In this document: in pieces, positions 24,429 through 34,768 of the stretch | How positions within the stretch are numbered: the stretch's first letter is position 1 | Layout of the letters: every line of letters starts with the position of its first letter | The notes under the pieces: model-generated | The model's database searches: none | What the model was told of the DNA's origin: nothing | Seen by the model: only the letters and a program-made list of their open reading frames with translations | Translations under genes and position numbers: made by a program | Assembly (NCBI GenBank): GCA_028023455.1 | Contig: JAQFVV010000031.1 | Span: forward strand, 5,440,237-5,504,236 | Length of the DNA stretch: 64,000 bases | Direction: 5' to 3' | From: Epiperipatus broadwayi | Lineage: Eukaryota > Onychophora > Udeonychophora > Euonychophora > Peripatidae

Positions 24429-24935
24429 ACTTAAGAGTATGCTAACGCTCTAAACAAGCTTATTTTATTATGATAAATGCTACTACAAGAGAAGGCATTC
24501 ATATCATCTTTATCTTATATTGTCCCCATTCCCAGACCGGTTTCGACCTATGGGTCTCTTCAGTGAGGAGTTGGGGCATTAGATTCAAAAATCCAACTCA
24601 AGCTAAGCATTTATCTAAAAGATAATTTTCAAGAAGAAGATTTAAACCTTTAGACATCTGCATGTCTTTAAAGTCAGCTCTCCAACTGAAAAAATTATAT
24701 GGGCCCAAACTTAATTCAGATACTCCATATGTTAATAGGATTAGGCATTTAATTTAACCAAAGCCCCAACAGCAAAATAATAATAGTAATAATAAAAAGT
24801 CAGATGTCACATGACTTATATATAGCTTGCAATTATCAATATGTAAACTTAAGAGCATGCTAGTGCTCTAAACAAGCTTTTTTTATTATGATAAATGCTA
24901 CTACAAGAGAAGGCATTCAAATCATCTTTATCTGA
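24429..24935 (-). repeat. HHR-B tandem repeat (1.2 units of 418 bp)
   Basis: The block beginning ACTTAAGAG at 24429 recurs at 24847, 418 bases later, with the words GCTCTAAACAAGCTT and GATAAATGCTACTACAAGAG in both. The first unit is complete and contains the minus-strand hammerhead at 24524-24576. The second stops at about 24935, before its ribozyme, where it joins a fragment of HHR-C. The unit body shares landmarks with the HHR-C unit (TTTAGACAT...ATGTCTT spacing, then ATGGG and CTCAGTT/TTCAG words), so the two families are related. Confidence 0.75.
24524..24576 (-). ncRNA. Hammerhead ribozyme, type I, apparently intact (HHR-B)
   Basis: Minus strand. Box CUGAAGA (24557-24563), stem II GACC/GGUC closing a CAUA loop (24545-24556), GAAA (24541-24544). 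Stem III is the self-complementary ACCGGU (24536-24541), then C at 24535 as cleavage nucleotide; predicted cut 24535/24534. Inner stem I is CUCA with UGGG (24564-24567 with 24531-24534), outer stem I is CCCC with GGGG (24573-24576 with 24524-24527), with a 5/3 internal loop between them that could make the loop contacts natural hammerheads use. All invariant core bases are present. This is the cleanest ribozyme in the window. Confidence 0.88.
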
Positions 24936-25015
24936 TGGTGTTTTTTTGGTAAAACGCCATCTGTTGATCATAAATACAAGCGTTGGCAAGTTTAACTTGC
25001 TTTTTTGTTTTTCAT
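24936..25015 (+). repeat. HHR-C family fragment
   Basis: GGTGTTTTTTTGGTAAAACG, then CCATCTGTTGATCATAAATA and CAAGCGTTGGCAAGTT closely match the inverted units of the 409-bp array at 43.0-43.9 kb. It is fused on the left to the HHR-B repeat and on the right to an HHR-A repeat. Confidence 0.8.
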
Positions 25016-25118
25016 ATATATAATTGAAAGGATTTGAATCCAGCCATTCAAGCCAGTCATTCCCTCCATCTTACACAATTGACAAACACCAGATACTTAT
25101 GAAAAAGATAAATAATCT

Positions 25119-25160
25119 TCAATACATGTATTTTGTGTTGTACAAGCACTCATCAGTTGA
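25119..25160 (-). ncRNA. Degenerate hammerhead ribozyme (HHR-A)
   Basis: CUGAUGA (25150-25156) is followed by stem II GUG/CAC with the canonical first pair, then AAAA where GAAA is required: the invariant G is mutated. Stem III AUA-CA-UGU and stem I UCAA/UUGA still pair. It is probably inactive, but it shows the ancestral stem II of the family. Confidence 0.5.
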
Positions 25161-25189
25161 CCCAGATCATCATCCATATATATATATAT

Positions 25190-25689
25190 NNNNNNNNNNN
25201 NNNNNNNNNNNNNNNNNNNNNNNNNNNNNNNNNNNNNNNNNNNNNNNNNNNNNNNNNNNNNNNNNNNNNNNNNNNNNNNNNNNNNNNNNNNNNNNNNNNN
25301 NNNNNNNNNNNNNNNNNNNNNNNNNNNNNNNNNNNNNNNNNNNNNNNNNNNNNNNNNNNNNNNNNNNNNNNNNNNNNNNNNNNNNNNNNNNNNNNNNNNN
25401 NNNNNNNNNNNNNNNNNNNNNNNNNNNNNNNNNNNNNNNNNNNNNNNNNNNNNNNNNNNNNNNNNNNNNNNNNNNNNNNNNNNNNNNNNNNNNNNNNNNN
25501 NNNNNNNNNNNNNNNNNNNNNNNNNNNNNNNNNNNNNNNNNNNNNNNNNNNNNNNNNNNNNNNNNNNNNNNNNNNNNNNNNNNNNNNNNNNNNNNNNNNN
25601 NNNNNNNNNNNNNNNNNNNNNNNNNNNNNNNNNNNNNNNNNNNNNNNNNNNNNNNNNNNNNNNNNNNNNNNNNNNNNNNNNNNNNNNNN
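25190..25689. other. Assembly gap, 500 N
   Basis: Exactly 500 undetermined bases between two TA tracts, within an HHR-A copy that belongs to an inverted pair. The round number suggests a placeholder length. Long frames that run through it are artefacts. Confidence 1.
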
Positions 25690-25854
25690 ATATATATAAT
25701 CAGTAATCAGTTTATATTAAAATAGAAAAGTTTCCAACTTTAATGGACAACCTTCGATCTTTTTAATTCTCAAACTATTCAGCTATACATATCATTGAAA
25801 ATCTGTTGATGACATTTTCAAAACTCTGGGCTGAATACATAAAATTTAAATTTG

Positions 25855-26215
25855 GGCAACATGGATACGACAACAAAATTGGCAAACAAGGATGTTAAAC
25901 ATGCCATCACCACATTTTCAATGATATTGATGCCTGAAGAGTTTCAGAGTGAAGAAGATTAAAGATTGTCTATTAAAGTTTGAAGATTTTCTATCTTAAT
26001 ATAAAGTGAGCACTGATTGTAAATATGTGTGGAAAATTTTGATATAGGCCAACTGCTGAGTCCTGTTTCAGCACAAAATATGTTTTTTGTTTCTTTTTCA
26101 CTCATATGTACTTGAATATGTTAGTTAAAGAAGATGAAGTGGATGACTAAAGGGAACTTGAATATCTAAATTCAAATTTTCTCCAATTATATCTAACTTA
26201 AAAATATACATAATA
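25855..26215 (+). repeat. HHR-A family copy with ruined ribozyme
   Basis: Carries the family order GTCTATTAAAGTTTGAAGAT, GAGCACTGATTG, then the ribozyme site at 26047-26090. There the box reads CUGCUGA and the second box AAAA, with CAGCAC still readable as the 3' arm of stem II. Two invariant bases are lost, so cleavage is not expected. Confidence 0.6.
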
Positions 26216-26225
26216 TATTTCTATT

Positions 26226-26228
<3 letters not shown>

Positions 26229-26283
<55 letters not shown>
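26229..26283. repeat. (TA)n microsatellite
   Basis: About 55 bases of TA between the HHR-A copy and PLE debris. Confidence 0.95.
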
Positions 26284-26285
<2 letters not shown>

Positions 26286-26289
26286 CAAA

Positions 26290-26560
26290 ACAATACAATT
26301 ATTAATACAGAAAATATATTTATAAATACAGTAATCAGATACATTTTAAATTTTTTTATCCAATTAAGAGCATTTTCGACTATGCTATCCAAGTAGTCTT
26401 TGTCAACTAACACTTTGAAAGGCCAACCTTTTCCACAATTCTGTGATCTTAACATTTGCTGCCTGCCTGTTAATTAAGTCATGTTTGTATTTGTATTTTT
26501 AAAATATACATTGTATAATTATGTATATTACTTTGAATAAATACAGACATCGAATTATAT
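26290..26560 (-). pseudogene. PLE 3' end fragment
   Basis: The stretch ACAATTCTGTGATCTTAACA and its neighbours resemble the 3' end of the PLE at 52.1-53.0 kb (AATTCTGTTATCTTAACATT). Too short and mutated to show a protein domain. Confidence 0.4.
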
Positions 26561-26699
26561 TATATATACACATATATATATATCATAACACATATATATA
26601 AATCAATATATGCATTCCATTTATAATGAATATATATATATATAATTTCATGAAACAATACAATAATTAATATAATAAACAAATTTTTTAAAAAAAATA

Positions 26700-27470
26700 T
26701 CAACTATAATTTAAATAGAAGTACCTTCAACAATTTAAGTTGTCGTTATCATCTATATTCAAATTCTATTACAAAAATCGTTATAAATGTATACAAAAAC
26801 AATTACATCATAAATAAATTTTCCCACAATTCATTAATTTTTATATTAGCAGCTTGTCTATTTATTAACTGCTTTCCATATTTAATTAACATACCTATTC
26901 TAATTTTATGTCTTTCAATACTATAATTTTAACTTTATTAAAATCAAAATCAAAACTATATTTACATCTAACATTATGATAAAAAAATAGAGATGCTACA
27001 TCATTATTTTTAACATTGTTTGTCTTGATTTTTGTACTTGTTTATACAATAAATGCTCCTTTGATCTCTTCTCCAATGTACATGGAGATTTACCTTATAC
27101 ATGCTTTTCCACAAACACAAATCCATTTATATATCACACAACTTTTATTTAAAATACTACACCTATTTTTAATTATTTATCAATCTATTTAAATTTGGAG
27201 TGGTATAAAATGCAACTTTACATATAGCTTTATAAATTTGTTTTATAAATTTATCTTGTTCATTGCAAATAAATGGTATTGATATCCAAGAATATTTTGT
27301 TTTATCAATATCTTTAGCACTTAAAATCTTATATTTTTTATTAAAATTACTAACAATATTATAAATCAATTTATGATTACATCCAATACTTGTTTTATCA
27401 GAATTATATTTACCCAATTTATCATTTCTAAATAAAAATAATTTTAAACCAGACAATTTATCTATTATTA
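26700..27470 (-). pseudogene. PLE fragment: end of RT plus GIY-YIG endonuclease, minus-strand arm
   Basis: The frame at 27169-27456 reads SGLKLFLFRNDKLGK near its start and ends in FYTTPNLNRLINN; the same two landmarks occur in the PLE at 52415-53002 (SGLKSFLFRNEKL, STNNINRLFNN). This is the linker between the reverse transcriptase and the endonuclease of Penelope-like elements. The endonuclease part downstream (to about 26700) is broken. It is inverted relative to 27475-28100. Confidence 0.65.
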
Positions 27471-27474
27471 AATT

Positions 27475-28100
27475 ATAAGATTTTAAGTGCTAAAGATATT
27501 GATAAAACAAAATATTCTTGGATATCAATTCCATTTATTTGCAATGAACAAGTGAATTTTATAAACCAAATTTATAAAAATATATGTAAAGTTGCATTTT
27601 ATACTACTCCAAATTTAAATAGATTGATTAATATTTTTTGTTTGTGGAAAAGGATATATAGGTGAATCTTGGTATACATTGGAGAAGAGATCAAAGAAGC
27701 ATTTATTGTATAAACAAGTACAAAAATCACAACATTGAATGTTAAAAATGATGACATATCACCTTCTGTATTTTTTGATCATAATGTTACATGTAAGTAT
27801 GGTTTTGATTTTAATAAAGTTAAAATTATATTTATTGAAATACATAGTAATAAACATAAAATTAGGGAAGCTATGTTAATAAAACATGTAAGCAGCATTT
27901 AATAAATAGACAAGCTGCTAATATAAAAATTAATGAATTGTGGGAAAATTGATTATGACATAATTGTTTTTGTATACATTTATATTAGCTTTTGTAATAG
28001 AATTTGAATATAATTGATAACAACAACTTAGATTGTTGAAAGTGCTTCTATTTAAATTATAGTTTTTTTTTTGTTTTTTTTTAAATGTTTACTGTATTAA
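27475..28100 (+). pseudogene. PLE fragment: GIY-YIG endonuclease, plus-strand arm
   Basis: Starts in the frame ILSAKDIDKTKYSW, which matches the opposite arm, and continues to CGKGYIGESWYTLEKRSKKH near 27653-27715. This holds the Y-I-G motif and the basic residues expected for a GIY-YIG nuclease. The first half-motif is damaged and frameshifts follow. With the minus-strand arm it forms a palindrome of about 630 bases per arm around a spacer at 27332-27474. Confidence 0.7.
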
Positions 28101-28140
28101 TTATTGTATTGTTTCATGGAATTATATATATATATATATA

Positions 28141-28712
28141 AATATAATGTCATGTGAAAATTTTACTAAATCTATTTTAAATAATAATTGAACTGCCCTC
28201 TAGCTGCCAAATTCGATAACTTTTACAATAAGAGAGTGGACCACCTCTTAACGTATTTTAGATCTTTTTATGTACAGCTATCTAGAATAATAACAGACAG
28301 AGTGCCAATTTAAATCCGTCTTTGTATCTTTTAATGTAAATTAATCTTTAAATAACTGATATTAAATATATAGAGTGGAGATCTTTCACTCACTTGTAAA
28401 ACGCTATAATAAATTAACACATGTTGTATACATAATGATAAATAATATTTTAATAATGAATAAATATAACATCATGGAAAAATTTTGCCAAATCTATTTT
28501 AAATAATAATTGAACTGCCCTCTAGCTGCCAAGTTCACTAACTTTTACAATTGTTCTAGATAGTTGTACATAAAAAGATCTAAAATACATTAAGAGGTGG
28601 TGCACTCTCTTATTTTGGCAACTAGAGGGCAGTTCAATTATTATTTGAAATAGATTTGGTAAAATTTTCACATGACGTTATATTTATTCATTATTAAAAT
28701 ATTATTTATCAT
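28141..28712. repeat. Repeat with direct and inverted copies of a 'GAACTGCCCTCTAG' block
   Basis: The block AATTGAACTGCCCTCTAGCT occurs in plus orientation at about 28186 and 28509, and its complement at about 28620-28640. The last two form a hairpin with arms about 28440-28531 and 28615-28709. No coding potential. It may be the terminal region of a PLE, since it directly follows PLE debris. Confidence 0.65.
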
Positions 28713-28759
28713 TATATATATATATATAGTGCAATGGGATGTATGAAGAATATAACAAT

Positions 28760-29030
28760 GGTGATATTTATGCCACATGTTTATTGCACTATTTGTAATG
28801 CTACATATGCAGAATATACTGGTGAGATGCAAAGTTGTCATTATCAAAGCATCAAAATTGATGAGCATGAGCAAAAACATTACTGTTATAGTAGACATAC
28901 AAATTGAGCAAACAATTGTCATAAGTCAGTTATAAATAGTTATGAATGACTAAATGACACCATGAGGAATAATCATCAAAAGTCAATAATGTCATCCTTT
29001 TGTCTGAAATTAAAAAAATATACTCTATAA
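28760..29030 (+). pseudogene. Possible GIY-YIG-like remnant
   Basis: A broken frame reads YCTICNATYAEYTGEMQ near 28772-28822, reminiscent of the C-x2-C then Y-x-G segment of PLE or LINE GIY-YIG nucleases, followed by HEQKHYCYSRH. Stops interrupt it. The assignment is weak. Confidence 0.25.
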
Positions 29031-29279
29031 TTTCAGTGGCTAATGATTTCTAGCCAATGCTAACATAACATATAATACTAAAGCAATCAACAAATTTCAT
29101 CTACAAAAACATATTTAAATACTAAAGTATCTACAATAATATAGGTATCAAAAATTTCATGGATTATTACATCAATGCTGATAATAATCAATGCTCTTGG
29201 CCATGAGTATACTGGCCATCTCTGACCTTACTATTACTACCTTAGCATGACTCAAATAATTTTATCAGGCATGTAATAA

Positions 29280-30700
29280 GGAAACAGTAGAATCTTTGAG
29301 AGCAACAGTTAATCAAGCAATAGTAGACACCAATAAATTTTGAATCAGAAATTGCAAGAGTTTACAGAAAATACAATCAGACAATTTCAGAATAAGGTTG
29401 AAAAGGCTGTTAGTCAGTGTCAACTTAATTATGAAAATATAAATCAAAAGATCGAGAATTTACATTTGATGTTGACTAGTGACATTTTTGAAGTAAAGAC
29501 TCTTGATAGGTATGGTGATTGGAAGAAATTGAGGTCATGAAAGGTGAAGTTATTCAAAATAACATGAATTTGAAGGATGATATAGAGAAGGAATAAACTG
29601 AAAAGTTAAAAGGATTGGAGATACAAAAGTTAGATGAGCAGAAATATCAGTGTAAGATAGGCAAAATTAATAAATGCATACAAAAATATATTAAAGAGCA
29701 AGCAAAAAGACAGAATAGTATTTTGAAAAAGAATGTCAGTGAATGTAAAGAACTTATAGATCAGAACATGTATAAATTTAAATTTGAGCAGAAAATATAT
29801 ATGGATTAACTTCTTGATCAGATAAATTTTGAAGAAAAGTTTCAACAGTTGTTTGACCAAGTGGAGGAGATAAAGTTTACTGCAAGTAAAAGTATTGAAG
29901 TTGAAAAAGAAAAAGTGTTATTTAATAGATATGAAAATTATATAAACCCACAAAGTTGTAATATGTTAAATTACCCTAAAAAATTGAAAACTATCAACTG
30001 GATGATAGTAATGTTTTGAAAGAGGTCAAGTTAATTTCAATGAAAGAGATAGTAGATGAGATAGTTATTTGAACAATTCTGTGGCTTTATGTTTAATTAA
30101 AATAAAACCTTTTAGGGAAGATTACATGGGGAACCCTCTGAATTTTTGAACAATCTTGAAGAGTTATTTTTTTTTATGTCCACTTTCAGAAAAAGAAAAG
30201 ATAACCATTTCTAGTAATCACCTTTATGGAAGTATCAAATATTGGTGGCAGTCGCTTTTTGAGAAACCCAGTACTTATGGTGACTTGAAATTTATAATTC
30301 TTGCTGGCTTCTTGGGTAGTGATAAACAAGACAGTATATACTACCAAATTGTACAAGAGAAATATAAAAGTAGTAATTATGTGATTTTTTAAAATCAGAC
30401 AGTGAGGTTAAAAACTTTAACCACTTTTCCATTGCCTGAGAATCAGGTAGTTCGAATTATAAGGCATAGCATAACAAAAATATAGTGTATATATTAATTG
30501 CCACACACAGATACAATATTGAGAAAGTATCAGCGATATTACATTCATTAGAAATCACAGAAATATCTAATTATAGTATGATAAAAATGGTAAAAGATAA
30601 AGACGGTTATCCTTTATCTAATATTAACTTAAATCCTAATTGGTCATATAATCATATAATACAGGGCCAGAAAGAATGTATAATCATAAAAGTAGGGTAA
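29280..30700 (+). pseudogene. Gypsy-like LTR retrotransposon gag, decayed
   Basis: The first part (29340-29860) encodes lysine- and glutamine-rich helices likely to form coiled coils, in three frames separated by stops. The second part (30110-30450) reads, across frames, as a retrotransposon gag core: KPFREDYMGNP, then a hydrophobic helix (30156-30190), EKEKITISSNHLYGSIKYWW, a short loop with P-S-T-Y-G-D, and a helix ending in YYQIVQEKY. The pattern of L-x-G-x-x-x-W-W and T-Y-x-D-h-K is typical of Gypsy-type gag. No zinc knuckle, protease or RT was found downstream. Dead element. Confidence 0.6.
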
Positions 30701-30889
30701 GAGTGTCACCTTATCCAAGAGTTATTAGTCAGTCTGATAAAGTTAGGTTGAAATCTGATCATGACCATCAGCAATCTACTAGAGGTGTGAGTATTTTATA
30801 AAGATCATTGAATGAAACAAAGATTAAATCATAATATATTTCAATATTTTAAAATAAAATAAAGATAAACTTAATACACTTTAATTTTT

Positions 30890-31120
30890 TTTTTTTGCTT
30901 TTGCATATCCTTTCAAAGTAGGTGACTCAGTATTGGTCAGAAAACCCCATGTTAGAAATTCACAAACAAATCAATTTAATAAATTCCTTAGTCTTTCTGA
31001 GGGTACATCCCAAATTAAAAGTAAGGTGGGAGAGAATGTGTTTATGCTTACTACATGTAACAAAGTAAAAGGGACTTATAATGCAAGAAGTTTAATCACT
31101 TACCCTTCAGATAAATAAAA
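30890..31120 (+). pseudogene. Gypsy-like integrase C-terminus remnant
   Basis: Reads FKVGDSVLVRKPHVRNSQ, then F-x-x-x-x-E-G-T-x-x-I and K-G-T-Y-N-A-R-S-L. This matches the G-D-x-V-h-V opening and G-x-x-x-I middle of the integrase C-terminal domain in Gypsy elements. It lies only about 200 bases after the gag remnant, so protease, RT, RNase H and the integrase core have been deleted or were never copied. Confidence 0.5.
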
Positions 31121-31129
31121 GGCAAAAGA

Positions 31130-33375
31130 TAAAGTTATTGATGGCACTCTGAATGGTATGTTGTAGTTTAAAGAGATGATATGGAGTAGAATATTATCAT
31201 TGTTGCCATAAAAAATAGCTGAAGTATTTGTAAGAATGTTTAATCATTATATAAATTAATGAATGTAAAATTGGTAAAGTTAAAAATTACATTTTGTGAA
31301 TGTATATTTAATAATATTTAGGTAATTTATTTTTTATTGGTAGGAAAAGAATATGCACCCTTTACAATAGGTACTGACCATTAGGTAAAGTTGGAAAAAT
31401 ATCTATATTTAAAAAAATTGAAACTTAGTTTATTTCTAGTATATAATTTAAAAATTATAGATAGCAGAAGTTCAAATGCAGTAGATAGTAGCTTATAAAG
31501 ATATATAAGATAGTTTGAACTCATTTTGAAATGAATTAAATATAAAATGATTCAATAAATTATTTAAATGATAATATTATTATTTATTATTCATAAATAT
31601 ATTATAATGATAGAATAGCTTAATTATAGTGATAATATTTTATATTATATGTTTAAGATAATTATTTGTGTTTAAAATATTATTTGGAATGATGAGTTAA
31701 TTTAATATTATTTTAAAATGTGCTGAACTTATCAGATGTGTGTGAATATGTGTGATTTCAGAAAGTTAGGGAAAGAAAACTTTAGTTTTAATTTGATAAT
31801 AAAATTTGATACATAATAAAGTGTAGAAAATATTCAGTTTAGAACAAATATTAGAAAAGTAATAGTTAAAATTATTATTATTTTATTTAGGTGTAGTATT
31901 TTATTTTTAAAATCAATGTCAAGTTATTTAAATATTTAAAATTGTTTTAACAAGATTATTTAATTTTTTAGATAAACATATTTAATATTTGAGTCATTAA
32001 AAAAATTGATAATATTTAATATTGATGACTCATAGTTTAATAACTTAATTTTAAAAATCATATTGATGTATTTATGCAAAGTAAAAAAAATGTACAAGCT
32101 GTATTGACCAATGGAATCATTGGATTAAGACCAATATAAAAAAGAGGTTGAAGCCAGTCTAGACACATTGTTCATATTATTTAATTGTGTTTTAGTGATT
32201 TCAGTGTCTTTATAGATTTAGTTTGAAATTTATGACTATATGTATTTTATATTTTAACAGTAGTAATTTCTTTTAAATTATTAGTATTTACTTGAAAGTA
32301 CTGTTTGAAATATATAATTAGAATAATTACTTAAATAATAAATCACTAAACACTAAATTTTCCTGTTAATTTGTGTACTTAAAACATAATTTAGGACCTC
32401 ACAAATATTGAACAGGATAGTGATTACATAAGTATTGTGAAGATGAATACCAAATATCAGGAAAATTACTGGAACAAAACTGGATGAATTTACATAACAA
32501 CTTTCTATTTTTTATAGATTGTATGTTTGCAATAAGTGACTATTTATTTCAAGTGACTTTATCATATTGCAATGCAGCTCCTTTTTTCAAGGTAATTAAG
32601 AGGAACTTGATATTCATTAAAAATCTTATTTGTAATATTACATTTTTAAAAAGAAAAAAAATAAGACTCTGCATCTGTGCTTTAGAACTGAACTTAAAAT
32701 GTCTTATGGCATGATAAATGTCTGTTTTAGTATATACTTGATATTAATGACTCATATTTGATTTGCCTTTAAAAAAGTCTAATGCATTTATATTTTAAGA
32801 ACAATGTATTTAGAGACAAATTGAAGAAAATGATTTTGAATGTCTTTTGCCTTTTAAAAAATTTGCTATTGATATAATCGATAAATAAATTATATTGTAA
32901 CATAATTTATCTGCAAATAGTGAAATCAGATTCATCTTTTAGGATGATTACATAAATGCCTGAATGATATAACTGTCTTTTTACTTGGAAAAGAAAAATA
33001 TTTAGTGACAAGTTGTATGATTAAAAAGATAAAGAAATCACATTTTTATTAAAATAAATAAATATTTATTGGAATTCATAATTATATGCCTGCTGATAAA
33101 TATATTAAATAAAGAATTTACATTATATAATGTATACTATTATTTATTTTACCGCTGGAAAATGTTTATATTAATTATATTATATTCATTTTAATATTTA
33201 CTTGTTCTATACAATGGCCATAAACATAAGAAACATTTTCACAAAAGGATCAGTAAATTAATTAAGAAAGATATTATATGCCTGAATAAATGCCCAGAGA
33301 AAAAAAACAGGAATGAACAATAATTTGTAATTACTAATAATCATCTTGGATTTTACTGGATTTTAATGTTATCAT
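31130..33375. other. AT-rich stretch, possible LTR region
   Basis: Downstream of the integrase remnant. At 32108-32141 a CCAAT box, an inverted CCAAT (ATTGG) and a TATAAAA box are closely spaced, as in an LTR promoter; 32161-32470 could be the R-U5 part. No second copy was found in the window, so LTR status is unproven. The rest shows nothing recognisable. Confidence 0.35.
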
Positions 33376-33380
33376 TATAT

Positions 33381-33745
33381 AGAGTATATGCGCACAGACT
33401 TTCACATGACCCACCACTCCCCACTCTATCTAATAACACTGATACCCTTAAACACATATATGTTGAAAAGATAAATAATCAACAATATAAAAGTATTTCA
33501 TGCTAAACCAGCAATCATCAGTTGGTCCAGATTATCATCTCTACACATATATACTATAAGTGCTCAGATATATATTAAGATAGACAATCCTCATACATTA
33601 ATGGACAGTCTTCAATCTACTCCACACTCCAACACTTTAGCCATTCATCCAATTGAAAATCTGATGATGGAATGCTCAAAGGCCACCCTGACGCTGAGAT
33701 TCTTGTCACACCCATGTTGACCTAAGGTTAATCTGAACCCTATAT
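33381..33745 (-). repeat. HHR-A copy, inverted partner
   Basis: Minus-oriented copy with hammerhead at 33481-33530, tail-to-tail with the plus copy that follows; the inversion centre is at about 33745-33770. Landmarks in order on the plus strand: GCACAGACTTTCACATGACC, AAGATAAATAATC, the ribozyme, GTGCTCAGATATATATT, TTAATGGACAGTCTTC, GTTGACCTAAGGTTAATC. Confidence 0.8.
33481..33530 (-). ncRNA. Hammerhead ribozyme, type I (HHR-A, inverted copy)
   Basis: Minus strand. CUGAUGA (33515-33521); stem II UGCU/AGCA closing a GGUUU loop, with a U-U at the first position where canonical hammerheads have G-C; GAAA (33496-33499). Stem III AUA/UAU closes CUUU. A at 33486 is the cleavage nucleotide and UUG then pairs with CAA for inner stem I, with one mismatch beyond. 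Cleavage is predicted at 33486/33485. Confidence 0.65.
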
Positions 33746-33770
33746 ATACCGTATATATTACATATAGTGT

Positions 33771-34230
33771 GACACAGGTATACAATAAGTCTGTGTTTTA
33801 GTTATTACATTGTAGAGATGTTTGCCCATCCTTGCATATGTATTAAATGGATTATGTCATGTACATGTGGGTTTCAGATTGACCTTAGGTCAATATGGGT
33901 ATGACAAGAATATCAGCCTCATGGTGGCCTTTAAGCATTCCATCATCAGATTTTGAATGGGATGGATGGTTGAAGAGTTGGATTGTGGAGTAGATTGAAG
34001 CCTTTCCATTAAAGTATGAGGATTGTCTAACTTATTACATAACTGAGCACTTATAGTATATATGTATAGAGATGGCAATCTGGACCAACTGATGATTGCT
34101 GGTTTAGCATGAAATACCTATATTGGTGATTATTTATCTTTTCAACATATATTGGTTTAAATATTTTCAGTATTATTAGATAGATTGGAGAGTGGTGGGT
34201 CGTGTGAGTCTGTGTGAGCATACACTATAT
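33771..34230 (+). repeat. HHR-A tandem unit 1
   Basis: Begins GACACAGGTATACAATAAGT and repeats at 34245 with period 474. Unit order: GTTATTACATTGTAGAGATG, GACCTTAGGTCAA, CATTCCATCATCAGA, CCATTAAAGTATGA, GAGCACTTATAGTATATATG, hammerhead, TTATCTTTTCAACATAT, AGAGTGGTGGGTCGTGTGAG. It is tail-to-tail with the preceding minus copy. Confidence 0.85.
34068..34141 (+). ncRNA. Hammerhead ribozyme, type I (HHR-A, tandem unit 1)
   Basis: CUGAUGA 34089-34095; stem II UGCU (34097-34100) with AGCA (34106-34109) plus a U-U at the base; GAAA 34111-34114. Stem III AUA (34114-34116) with UAU (34119-34121) closes a 2-base loop; A34122 is the cleavage nucleotide, cut predicted at 34122/34123. Inner stem I ACCAA (34084-34088) with UUGGU (34123-34127) is perfect. 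It is extended by AAUC/GAUU after a 3-base bulge and by a third helix AGAGAU/AUCUUU. The U-U pair next to the core may lower activity. Confidence 0.75.
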
Positions 34231-34244
34231 ATTACATATATATA

Positions 34245-34690
34245 GACACAGGTATATAATAAGCCTATGTTTCAGTTATTACATTGTAGAGATGTCTGCC
34301 CATCCTTGCATATGTATTGAATGGATTATGTCCTGTGCATGTGGGGTTCAGATTGACCTTAGGTCAACATGGCTGTGACAAGAATCTCAGCCTCAGGGTG
34401 GGCAATGAGCATTCCATCATCAGACTTTCAATTGGATGAATGGTTGAAGAGATGGAGTGTGGAGTAGATTGAAACCTGTCCATTAAAGTATGAAGATTGT
34501 CTAGATTAATATATATTTGAGCACTTATAGTATATATGTGTAAAGACGATAATCTGGACTAACTGATGATTGATGGTTTAGCATGAAATGCTTTATTGGT
34601 AATTATCTATCTTTTCAACATTTATGTGTTTAAGTGTACCAGTGTTATGGATAGTGGTGGGTCATGTGAAAGTCTGTGCACATCTCTCTC
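34245..34690 (+). repeat. HHR-A tandem unit 2
   Basis: Second direct unit, offset 474 bases from the first, with the same landmark order. It ends in the CT/TA microsatellite. The hammerhead (34550-34605) is diverged. Confidence 0.85.
34550..34605 (+). ncRNA. Hammerhead ribozyme, weakened copy (HHR-A, tandem unit 2)
   Basis: CUGAUGA 34563-34569 and GAAA 34585-34588 are intact. Stem II now has an A where unit 1 has C (UGAU against AGCA), and stem III is reduced to about one stable pair (AUGCUUU). Inner stem I is preserved with a wobble (ACUAA/UUGGU). The predicted cleavage nucleotide is A34595. Distance to the unit 1 cleavage site is 473 nt, the expected size of a monomer RNA. Confidence 0.55.
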
Positions 34691-34704
34691 TCTTTGCCTC
34701 TCTT

Positions 34705-34757
<53 letters not shown>
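34682..34757. repeat. (CT)n-(TA)n microsatellite
   Basis: CTCTCT runs passing into TA repeats. It separates the HHR-A repeats from the 3' end of the RTE element. Confidence 0.95.
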
Positions 34758-34759
<2 letters not shown>

Positions 34760-34768
34760 TCATCATTA

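Larger units (their letters stand above)
25022..25850 (-). repeat. HHR-A family copy interrupted by the assembly gap
   Basis: The left part (25022-25185) carries AAAGATAAATAAT and a degenerate hammerhead. After the gap, 25725-25850 continues with the family words TTAATGGACAACCTTC and ATTGAAAATCTG in the order of the copy at 33.6 kb. It is inverted relative to the copy at 25855-26215. Confidence 0.65.

Noticed and set aside
25024-25725. Long ORFs of 188-233 codons
   Set aside because: They run through 500 undetermined bases and TA repeats.
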